A DNA stretch of 26,260 nt from Discostella pseudostelligera. Taxonomy: Eukaryota; Bacillariophyta; Thalassiosirophyceae; Thalassiosirales; Thalassiosiraceae. The stretch covers positions 1 through 26,260 of the forward strand of contig JALLBK010000685.1 of the NCBI GenBank assembly GCA_036940085.1, in the 5' to 3' direction. The position numbers and the translations under genes were made by a program. Below are positions 9,248-18,705 of the stretch, one piece after another (within the stretch, counting starts at the first letter, position 1; the number at the start of each line of letters is the position of its first letter). The notes beneath the pieces were generated by a model, which ran no database searches, had not been told where the DNA came from, and was given only the letters and a program-made list of their open reading frames with translations.

Positions 9248-10089
9248 ATGGCATTCAATCCAGCGATATCGTGGGGACAGCAACCCTTTGCCTGCTTCAT
9301 GGCCGGTGTCCTCGTGCCAACATTGACATATTTCTACATTACTCGAATAGGAGGGAGGAGCAGGTCCGTAACAGTTGATACACAAAATGTAGAATGGGAT
9401 GACAATGACAGTGGCAGCGACGAAGATTATGGGGACGACAACGCGCTATTGATGGACGGAACGAATCCGAGTGCATCTTGGTCAATAATCGATGCACCAT
9501 ATAAGATGGTTCTTTGCGTGAACACATCACTTGGAATGGGTAAAGGTGAGTTATATCGAACCACTTCTATGGAACAATATTAGCTCCGTAGAGATGGAGA
9601 CTCCCTGAAGATATGTTACAAGTGCACATAAATGACTTGGATTACGATGACGTTGGGAGGTATGAACTCCATTCTCCAATGATCCTCCTTCAAATTCGAG
9701 CATAGTATGCTCGGTACATATTACAATAATTGTGCCCGTCGTGCAGAGTTAGCGCTTACCTAACCATCGGTCCACATCTTTTTGCAGGGAAAATTGCCGC
9801 CCAGTGCGGGCATGCAGCGGTCGGATGTTACAAACGAGCCCATAGACAATGTCCAAGGGCACTCTCCGCTTGGGAAAAAACTGGTTGTGCAAAAATTGCT
9901 GTCAAATGCCCAACCGAAGAAGAGATGGAAGAAATATTCGAAAATGCAGCGAGAAGAGGAATACCGGTGTATTTGGTGGAAGATGCCGGGAGGACCCAAA
10001 TTGCCGCTGGATCTCGGACAGTTTTAGGTCTAGGGCCAGCACCAGTTAAAGTGTTTGATGATGTGACTTCCCACTTGAAGCTGATGTGA
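9248..10089 (+). CDS. PTRH2: Peptidyl-tRNA hydrolase 2 (PTH2/Bit1 family)
   Basis: Two exons (9248-9545, 9788-10089) joined over a 242-nt intron (GTGAGT donor, TTTTTGCAG acceptor) give 199 aa, a normal length for the family. PTH2 cleaves the ester bond of peptidyl-tRNA released during aborted translation. An N-terminal hydrophobic segment (~14-34, FACFMAGVLVPTLTYFYIT) matches the membrane/mitochondrial anchor of animal PTRH2. An acidic linker (DDNDSGSDEDYGDD) follows. The catalytic core begins at KMVLCVNTSLGMGKGK, continues AAQCGHAAVGCYK, and has the signature EDAGRTQIAAGSRTVLGLGP with the conserved Asp, ending TSHLKLM. The splice joins GMGK-G and KIAAQ exactly as in the family. It converges on the next gene with a 98-bp gap. 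Confidence 0.95.
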
Positions 10090-10187
10090 TGGCCTTGGGT
10101 TTTGCTCCTGATTGAATAGCCTGCACCAGACGATTCAGCATACTGTAATTAAATTATTGCAAAAATACATCGGTAGAATCGCCAACT

Positions 10188-12174
10188 TTACGCCAGCCCG
10201 AAGAATCTCGATTTCGCCTTGGATTTTTCCTTCATCTCCTTCGCCAGCTGAGCAAAAGCAGACGCATCCGTGTGAAGATTTGCAGTCTCTTTGCCGATTC
10301 TATCTAGTCTGTCACCTCGTTCGCGAAGCGCCGACATTCCTTGTACCATCGCACTGCTAGTCTCCTGCACCTTATTCATAAGTTTCTGACCAATAGTTCT
10401 CGACGTTGGTTCGCTCTTCGTACGCTCTTGTTCTTCAATGGCGCTTTTGAACAAGACCATCGACACTTTCGTTTTCCCCCCGCTTCTCTCTAATAAATTT
10501 ATCATGTCAGAGTTTTCAGATAGAACCGCTACATAAGAGGGTAGTGAGTAGTGAGCTTGATAATAACATCAATCAATGAAATAGCAACACAGAAAAGCGT
10601 ACCATGATCAAGAGGAGTCTTGAGATCGTTATCTTCTAGATTTACACTTGCTCGATATCGTAGCAGCGTCTCGGCGCAGTCAAGATGCCCAAGGAAAGCT
10701 GCATAGTGCAATGCAGAGCATCCACGGTACTCATCCTGATCATCGATACTTATGTCCGGAGAAGGATTGTCAAGTTGCTCTCCCAAACCTTTCAGGTCAT
10801 TTGCGCATACCAAAGAGAAAAGTGATGCTCGAATAAGTCGGTGTTGCCACCCAGGCTGTGCACGAATAATTTTCGCATCATTGAGCCCATTGCCGGCTCT
10901 ACGCAGTATGGAATTCACGCAGCACATACGAAATGCATCTACCCACGCCGAGCGATGTTCAGGCTTTGAACAGACTACGATCAATGGCTCGCACCTCTTG
11001 TCAATGAATATAGCAAAAACCAGATCAGCCCAGGATGACTTTTGATAAACGCTCGTAACTTCACTGCAACATACATTGATGCTTTCCAACTTTGTAATGT
11101 TCGAAAACGAAAAGGCGCACTCGACATTACTCTCAGTTTTGCGGCTTCCCAAGGTTTGTTTCAATTTGTCACCCAGGGGACCCCAGTTCCACTTTGGAGG
11201 CGCATCATTCATGTCCGATTTTAATTCAGCAATATCAATGGTCCCATCATTACTGTTTGAATCAGTGTCAATCACGATGAACCGATCTTTCAACTTTTCC
11301 GAGTTGGCATGTAGAAGACGTTGCAAATTAGTATCTAATTCGATCCTAGATAGAAGGAAGCCGTGTGTGAACAGTAGCATTTCTCTCTCCTCTCCTCCGT
11401 TGAAAAGGATTGGCCCTCGTTTCAACAGTACAGATTTTGGGTCGGTATCCCCAGGACAGAAAATGTCAAGGATGGCCCGTCTTGTTGTCTCATCGCCTAT
11501 CTCGCTCTGAAGTAGATACGATAATGTAAGATAAAGGGATGAGGAGACGAATCAAGTAAACCATGGTAATCATTGGGGATAAAGTACAAACTCACGGATG
11601 AACAAGGAATATCAGTGCTTTCTACGCCAAGGAATTTCTGGATCGCATTCATCTCGCTCAGCTCCCACTGCTCGGGATGGTAATATCTACTGAATACTTT
11701 ATCCCTTGAGAGCCTGGTGTTCCATGATCGATTATCACGCTGCTCTCCCGGAGTTAATGATGAGAAGACAATATTTGAGATATCGCTGGAAGGGGAAGCA
11801 TCGGTCTCAGCAACGAGATTGTTCTCCAGCCTGTCTTCAACTTCAACATCCTGATCCTGCTCCTCAGTAGTCGATTCTTCCGACGATTGCTCCTGAACAC
11901 CCGACGACGCTACTACGGCCAAGGCCAAGGATACTGATGCAGTGTCTGTGCAGGTATTGTCAGTAATTGATGACTTTTCTGACCTCAACCGCGCAAACAA
12001 AGATTGCAATGAATCATCGCCCTCCCTCCCCCTACTCCGTATATCCGACTCGCGAAAGTCTGACCAGGGGTTGAAGTCGTGGTCGTCGACGACGATGATC
12101 AATTCGTCGAGAATATTCAAGTCATCGTCGTCGATCTCGGCTGCGGAATTGTCATCTTGTTGCTCGTCGGACAT
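10188..12174 (-). CDS. PH - ankyrin - R-SNARE motif protein
   Basis: Three exons (12174-11596, 11506-10603, 10528-10188) give 607 aa. Intron 1 has a GTGAGT donor; intron 2 has an unusual GTACGC donor, but splicing there restores an ankyrin TPLDHAVLSEN motif. Residues 1-193 are acidic and mostly disordered. Residues ~222-392 resemble a split PH domain: GEEREMLLFTHGFLLSR at the start, FSFSNITKLES strand, and the terminal-helix Trp in HRSAWVDAFRMC. An acidic, EF-hand-like insert (DSNSNDGTIDIAEL, ~275-288) interrupts it. Two or three ankyrin repeats follow (~416-510, GCSALHYAAFLGHLDCAETLL). Residues ~553-600 align with synaptobrevin/tomosyn-type R-SNARE motifs, with Arg565 at the zero-layer position (ALRERGDRLD) and no TM after it. 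This suggests a soluble SNARE regulator recruited to lipid. The whole-protein role is inferred. Confidence 0.8.
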
Positions 12175-12297
12175 GCTACTTAAGAGCCGAAAGCAGAAGT
12201 CATACCATTGCCGATTGCCGACGGCGACGGTAGCTGGTCATGGTGGTGGTCGTCGGCGGCGGTCGCGTCGACGTCGCGTCGGCAAGGAGGGGCAAAG

Positions 12298-12366
12298 TTC
12301 CCGCCAAAAGTTTCTAGCGCGCCAAAACATCAGCCACGTGGAATATCAGAAGCTGCCACGTGGAAT
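12298..12366. promoter_or_regulatory. Two E2F-like sites plus paired GCCACGTGGAAT boxes
   Basis: TTCCCGCCAAAA (12298-12309) and GCGCGCCAAAA (12317-12327) are reverse-strand matches to the E2F consensus TTTTGGCGGGAA. GCCACGTGGAAT follows at 12333-12344 and 12355-12366, exactly 22 bp apart (two helical turns). The position between two divergent starts fits a bidirectional regulatory module, and E2F control is expected for an S-phase gene such as topoisomerase III. Binding is not demonstrated. Confidence 0.55.
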
Positions 12367-12550
12367 ACCTGTAGACCCTCTCTTCCGCAAAAAATGCTGC
12401 GGTGGTATCGTAGATATGGTATCATTAGTTTTAGGTTCTACTGAACTAGTGGTTGGTCGAAAGCAACCGTGGGGTTGCTGTCCTGTGAGAATGTGCAATG
12501 GTTGGTTCGTGTAGATACTTTTTTCACTTGCATCTTTCTGCCTGGCCTGA

Positions 12551-12574
12551 CCATGACCATGACCATGACCATGA
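12551..12574. repeat. (CCATGA)4 microsatellite
   Basis: Four perfect CCATGA units lie in the leader of the topoisomerase gene. If translation begins at 12498 they encode an Asp-His run. Slippage in multiples of six would keep frame. Confidence 0.8.
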
Positions 12575-12638
12575 CGACGGGCAATCGCAAGCTATCGCAA
12601 GGCCCGTATGGTATCAGATACTTGATCGGCAGTTATCC

Positions 12639-15600
12639 ATGGCGCCACCAATAGTGCTAAATGTCGCAGAGAAGCCATCCGTGGCACGCGCCCTATCCCA
12701 AGTCTTTGCCAGCTCTCCTGGCAGCCGCTCACGCCCCAATCAACATGGCGGCCCGGCACAGATCTTTGAATGTGAAAATGTCGCCTTCCCCTCCCTCTAC
12801 CAACAGGGCCATGGTCGGCAGGCGGCGCCCAATACCGTCAGAGATGAGCCGCACACCATGATCACAACGTCAGTTCGAGGACATTTGGCCTCACAAGATT
12901 TTGGGCCGGCGTATGGCTGGTCGAGATGCCCTCCCGTGGCATTGTTTGAGGCACCCATCAATACGGAATACTCGGAAGATATGCAACCGTTAGAACGCAT
13001 GCTGCGTGATCTGTCACGACGGGCATCGGCTCTAATTCTATGGCTTGATTGTGATCGAGAAGGAGAGGCTATTAGTGATGAAGTACGAACGGTATGTTTG
13101 AAGGGCAATCCGAGATTAGGGACGCAAAATAGAATTTATCGAGCAAAATTTTCTACTGTATTACCGGGAGAGATTCGAAAGGCATTGTGTACTTTGGGAA
13201 GGATCAATGAGAACTTTGTTCAGGCTGTTCAGGCACGGAGTGAGCATGATTTGAGAGTAGGAGCAGTGAGTGAACTATTTGATCTTTGATTGATACCACG
13301 TGTTGCCACCCTGGTGCCGATGTAGAACCTGCTAACTGCAGCTGATGATCATTTCGATGTGACATAATGGGCAGGCATTTACTAGATTTCAGACATTGAG
13401 ATTACAAAAGAGATTCGACGGGTTTCAAGAGAGAGGGGTGGTTTCCTATGGACCGTGTCAATTTCCAACGCTGGGATTTGTGGTAGAACGTTGGGCGAGG
13501 ATAGAAACATTTGTTCCAGAGAACTTTTGGACTTTAGAAATGACCATCAAATTGAATGCCGATGGATCAGTGGTGAATGATTCATATCAGAACCAAAACG
13601 GAAATCTATATGGCAATCAACAAAGTCGAGCAATCACTCTCAGCTGGAAACGCGTGAGGCTGTACGACCGTCCTACGACAGCAGCAATACATGATGCCTG
13701 TCTAGAAGCTGGGGAGGCAGTCGTCACATCTCTCACCGGTAGGCCAAAGAATAAATGGAGGCCAGTTCCATTGGCGACAGTAGAACTTCAAAAACGTGCA
13801 TCAAAGTATCTTCGTATTGGTTCGGAAGATCTAATGTCAAAAGCTGAGGAGTTGTACAATCAAGGTTTTATCAGCTACCCCCGTACTGAAACCGAAAAAT
13901 TTCGGCCAGAATTCGATCACCATACTTTAATCCAGAGCTTTCAGGCGGTGGCAGGAGAATTCGGGGACTACGCCTCACGGCTGCTAACAAACAATAACTT
14001 TCAGAATCCTAGGGCTGGCCAGAACGATGATAATGCCCATCCGCCGATCACTCCTGCCAAAGCGGTCGATCCTGAGAGCATTGCCGATCCCATTCAAAGA
14101 AAAATCTACTGTCTCATTGTGAAGCACTATTTAGCATGCTGTTCGAGAGATGCAGTAGGAAGAGAGACCGAACTGTGCCTCAAAATCGCTTCCGAAGAAT
14201 TTGTCGCGAAGGGTCTTATGATCCTAGAAAAGAACTGGCTGGAGATTTATCATCCGTGGGAGCGTTGGTCTACTGGCCAAGGTGAGCTGCCAAAGGTAGC
14301 GGTTGGAAGTCGAATCAGACCTACGTCGCTGCTGATGAAAGATGGTCGGACTAATCCACCACAACCGATATCAGAGGCTGAGCTCATTGCTCAAATGGAT
14401 AGGAATGGTATTGGGACTGATGCTACAATTGCTCAACACATTACCACCATTTGCGACAGACGCTATGCAGAAAAAGATGCCAACCAATGCTTTCATCCTA
14501 CCAAACTTGGCATAGCGCTTGTGGAAGGATATAATAGTATGGGATATCAGCTAAACAAACCGGACTTGCGTCGTGATATGGAGGCAGAATGCAGTGCTGT
14601 TGCTTCGGGGCGGAAATCAAAGGAGGCTGTTTTGGTGCCCATATTGGCAAAGATGCTTGATGTTTTCCGAAAAGCAAATGACGAAGCTAACAAACTGGAT
14701 GATGCTGTCGCACGACATTTTACAAGGTTAGGGTCAAACAATGGTGAATATGCTCTTCTACAGCCAAATTTTAGCCTGTGTGGAACTTGCAACGGAATGA
14801 TGACGTTGAAACAATATTCCGGGGGAGCTCAAGGATACAAATTATTACACTGTGCAACCTGTTCTCAGGCTCATTTGATGCCGAAATATCACCAACAATT
14901 ATTTGCCGCAAGAAAGCAAGGCGCTCAAGACGAGCCTTTGACTTGTCCGATTTGTCAGTTTCAGCTCATTAAATGCGAGAATGACGGCAATAGTTATCAC
15001 ATCTGCCCCAAGTGCTTTTCTGAGCCACCCGAGGATCATGGCGGTGACTCGTCTACTGATTTTCCATGTTCAAAATGCACTCACCCTACTTGTTCGATGG
15101 CCACAGGAACTCAAGGGGGAGATATCGAGGTATTTACTTGTCCATTTTGCACTGCTGATGGAAATACAGGAAGTGTTACCTTGAAAAGAAGTGCAAACGG
15201 GTATCGTCTATCATGTTCCAACGGCGGACGAGATCGATGTCAATATGTTATTTGGTTGCCGAAGGCAGTGAAGGAAATTGTCGTTAATAGTGAAACAATT
15301 TGCCAAGATTGCACCACTCAGAACAGACAAGTGCGAAAGATTAAGTTTGTGTGGAAATCAGGTAGCGTTCCACCGCATTATGATCTAGAGTTGACCACAT
15401 GTATTCTGTGCGATGTTCATTTGGTACGAGACATGGAGATTCGCATCCCTAGCGTGAATCGAGTGCAACCTAGGAGCACGGCGAATGTACGAGGCAGAGG
15501 ACGGGGAATTGGAAGTGGAAGAGGTAGCATCAGGTCGACCAATCGAGGCAATTCTGGTTCCCGACGAGGAGGAAATGGTGAGATACAATGTTTTAAGTGT

Positions 15601-15645
15601 GGAGGCCCGCACTATGCCAATGCATGCCCCAGCAACCAGCGATAG
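12639..15645 (+). CDS. TOP3A: DNA topoisomerase III (alpha type, type IA)
   Basis: Two exons (12639-13265, 13375-15645) with a 109-nt GTGAGT...GCAG intron give 965 aa. The splice restores LRVGAAFTRFQTLRLQKRF, a core family motif. The enzyme passes single strands through a nick and works with RecQ helicase/Rmi1 to dissolve recombination intermediates. The Toprim domain shows AEKPSVA at the N-terminus and acidic D137-C-D-R-E-G-E143. The catalytic Tyr is Y377 in GFISYPRTET. Residues ~678-888 contain several C4 zinc-ribbon modules (CGTC, CPIC/CPKC, CSKC/CPFC, CQDC/CILC), followed by an RG/GR-rich linker and a zinc knuckle (CFKCGGPHYANAC, ~948-960) as in animal TOP3A. The start is ATG 12639; ATG 12498 would add 47 residues. 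The gene is convergent with the acyl-CoA synthetase gene (82-bp gap). Confidence 0.95.
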
Positions 15646-15727
15646 AGGATATTCGATGACTTAATATTCACAATAACTGTTTTATTTTCATGATATACCT
15701 ATGACCAAGCAATCAGCGTCCCATCAC

Positions 15728-18069
15728 CTAAGCAGCAACCTTCTCCTCCTTGTGCTCATCACCGTACATGTCCCCAATGATATCTTCGTAGTATGTCATT
15801 ACATATTTACGTCGGATCGACATCTTGGGCGTCAGCATATTGTTGGCAGCAGTGAACGGTGCGACGAATGCCCAGCTATGAGGAACTTCATACTTCTTGA
15901 GTTTGTACGAATTCACTCTGATCTCTTCGTCGATCAATCCTCTCACTGCTTTTTCGTTAACAAGGCTCTCCTCTTCCACATCATTTGGAATGTTCAATGC
16001 AGATCGGATGGCTACCCAGTCCGGAACGATGAGAGCAACGTTGTGTGGGCGATTAGCGCCACACACTACTACCTGTGAAATGAATCTACTCATCGCAATC
16101 GATTCTTCAATAGGGGTGGGTACAACATACTTCCCATTCTCAAGTTTGTATTGTTCTTTGAGACGTCCAGTCACAGAGACAAAGCCGTCCTCGTCCAACT
16201 TCCCAATGTCTCCAGTGTGAAAGCTATTAATGACGGACGACGGTCCATGAGCATTACGTTGCAACAATGATTGATCTCAATTATCAGTAACGTCAATAAC
16301 TCACAGTCTTGATTTTCCATCGGGAGCAACAGTGATTACTTCCGCAGTTGCCTCTGGGTTACCATAGTATCCTCTCATCACATTGCGACCGTAGCAACAA
16401 ATTTCACCCTCTTCTCCCGGCAATGCCTCCTCGTTGGTATCAGGATTCATAATGACTACCGTAACACCTCCGACGGGCTTCCCGACACTTCCAGATTTTC
16501 GCCATCCCGAATAGGGGATATTCACCGAAATGAGAGGCGACGTTTCAGTTAGCCCTATTGAGTTGATAGGTTAAGAAAAAGATGAGACAACTCCGCGCAA
16601 ACCAAAAGATATTGACATGCAACAGAAATTCTCACCGTATCCTTCACAAATGGGGATGCCAATATTGTCCATGAAATCAATAATATCCTTGGGAGTAGCC
16701 GCACCGCCAACAAATCCATGACGAAGTTTGCCTCCAAATCGAGCACGAATCTTTGATGTCACTAACGAGTCAAGCACCTTATACTTCAATCCATCGAACA
16801 GACCAAGATTCCCACCCGCCTCCTTCTTCTTCCGTCCCATATCTAACGCAGCACGCATTAGCTTTTGCTTCGTTGGACTACTCGATTCAATCAAGTTTTG
16901 TACGCCATCATACACTTTCTTGTACAAGGTTGGCACCGCAAAGAGCACAGTTGGTTGGACGAAACTCAAGTCTTCCAATATGTGGGGTACACCACGACAA
17001 ATACCCATGCTCCCACCATGGGCCACGGCACACCACAGCTCGGTAGTCTGACCATACGAGTGTGCCCAGGGAAGGAATGCCAACGATCGATCGGACGAGC
17101 GGATAAAGTCCAGTGGATTTTCGGCCATGCTACGGACAGCATAGATATTACTGACGAAATTATCATGTGTCAACTCCACACCCTTTGGTTTGCCCGTGGT
17201 GCCAGACGTGTAGATCAAACCGGCCAAATCGTCAGGAGTGGGCGTAATGACTGGAGTACTCTGCCCTTTGGCGTGTTCAATGGCCGTAGTAAGGGAATGT
17301 GGCTCACCCGATGGTGTGTTGAAGCAAAAGGTATTATTTACCGAAGGAGTGTTGGGTAGGACTTCCTTCACAGCTTTCACGAAGATATCTTCCGTGCTGC
17401 AGAACAATGCTGAGCATTGGGAATCATTCAAAATGTACGTCCAATCTTTTGGCAATTGTGTCTCGTCTAAAGCAGGTGTGCAGTAGTATCATATTTGTAA
17501 ATGAGAATATTTGAATGAAATCTAACTCAATACTGGCAAACGAGAAATTCTAATCAAAACTCACACATGGGTACGATGGTAGCATTGAGAGAATAGGAAG
17601 CCGCGGCAAGAGCAGCCCACTCCCACCGATTGTTCGAGATCAACCCAATCTTGTCATACTGACCCTCACCAACATCCTTCAGCACAGTCCGACAGCGGTC
17701 CACCAGCTCGGCATACTCGCCATAAGTCATCCATTCAAACGACCCCTTGGCCTCTGGCTTGTCTTGGACAACATTCTCTTCAACAGCCGCAGGCTTGTAC
17801 GTCCCAAATAGCGGGTTATCTTTGAAGGCAATTGCCGCATTGCGATTCATTTCATGTAGCGTAGTGAATTGGAGCAGACCATTGGAATCCATGACATCGT
17901 CGCGAGTGAGGGTTTCATTATTGCTGCTGGATAGGTATCGAATGGCAGGTTGGTGACATGACGCAGCAGCTGCAGCAGCAGTGGTGGCAGAGGCAGGTAG
18001 GCGTGCCGTCGGTGAAGCTTTGGCAGCCAAGGCTAGTCGAGATGCGGTGCGAGATGTAAAGAGGGTCAT
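15728..18069 (-). CDS. Long-chain acyl-CoA synthetase, mitochondrial-type leader
   Basis: Four exons (18069-17565, 17466-16636, 16554-16305, 16223-15728) give 693 aa, normal for eukaryotic ACSL/LACS. The introns are 98, 81 and 81 nt, all with GTGAG donors. It activates fatty acids to acyl-CoA via an acyl-AMP. Residues 1-~50 are rich in Arg/Ala/Ser with no acids and end RYLSSS, a mitochondrial presequence pattern. Motifs: LIYTSGTTGKPKGVELTH (AMP P-loop, ~252-269), FLPWAHSYGQ, CEGYGLTETSP restored across intron 2, FHTGDIGKLDEDGF restored across intron 3, then GRLKEQYKLENGKYVVP with the C-terminal hinge and Lys region. The end is a charged EHKEEKVAA with no peroxisomal tripeptide. The substrate chain length cannot be read from the sequence. 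It diverges from the repeat-protein gene. Confidence 0.93.
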
Positions 18070-18154
18070 TTAAGATAATAATATGATGTGATTATTTGAT
18101 TGATAATGTCAAAGCCTTGGCATTGATCCTTCTCTTTGTGTCGATTATTTATCT

Positions 18155-18178
18155 TGCCATTGCCATTGCCATTGCCAT
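18155..18178. repeat. (TGCCAT)4 microsatellite
   Basis: Four perfect TGCCAT units lie about 90 bp upstream of the acyl-CoA synthetase ATG. A hexamer repeat also sits in the topoisomerase leader. Confidence 0.8.
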
Positions 18179-18410
18179 TTGCTTTGGCTTCAGCTTCAGC
18201 TTCCCAAAGAGAATGAGATCGAGAGCATCAGAAGTTAAGTGTGAAGTAGTGATCGGGGCGGGTAGGGGTAGGTGTCACCGACGCTTCGGCATCATCACCG
18301 TTCACAAGCATGCAAAGCAAGCAAAAGCAAAGGCAGAATGCAGCGTCCTGCGGCGATGCATCCAAAGATCAAAGATCGCGTCTGTCCGGTGTCCCGAAGG
18401 GTGGATCTTC

Positions 18411-18421
18411 TTTTTGGCGGG
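18411..18421 (+). promoter_or_regulatory. E2F-like site TTTTTGGCGGG
   Basis: The site matches the E2F core TTTSGCGS and lies in a divergent promoter, 285 bp upstream of the repeat-protein ATG. It is one isolated match, so the support is modest. Confidence 0.3.
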
Positions 18422-18705
18422 TTGTGCCCCGCCACCCCAATCGGTTAGAATTCTATTTTAGTCAAAAAAAGAGAATCAGCGAGGTGGAGAGGGTCGCACG
18501 AGAAAGCAGTTTGAGAAGACATGAATTCGACTTTCCTTCCAGTAAAAATGGAACAAAGCCAAGCACGCCTTCATGCAGCCTTCACACTGTCGTGTATGTG
18601 GAGATGTTTGGAAATCGGTGTGGCAGCAGTGACAATAATATGCACGCAATCATTCCATTCTAGTAGCTAGCAGTAGGTCCCAGCTCAGTAATATTCTCGT
18701 TTGGA

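Larger units (their letters stand above)
12175..12638. other. Divergent promoter of the PH-ankyrin-SNARE and topoisomerase III genes
   Basis: This 464-bp gap holds two E2F-like sites and two CACGTG boxes (listed separately), a GC-rich CGTCGGCGGCGGTCGCG stretch near 12250-12280 and a CCATGA microsatellite. An in-frame upstream ATG at 12498 could extend the topoisomerase by 47 residues. Confidence 0.5.
18070..18705. other. Divergent promoter of the acyl-CoA synthetase and repeat-protein genes
   Basis: This 636-bp gap contains a (TGCCAT)4 microsatellite, an E2F-like TTTTTGGCGGG and a GC-rich patch near 18250-18290. Open frames at 18096-18461 and 18310-18663 have no recognisable features and are not called. 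A word resembling the 5S rRNA GAAGTTAAG motif at ~18229 has no supporting flanks. Confidence 0.45.

Noticed and set aside
18220..18300. Possible 5S rRNA fragment (GAAGTTAAG-like word)
   Set aside because: Only one short word matches; the 5' half and pairing arms of 5S rRNA are absent.
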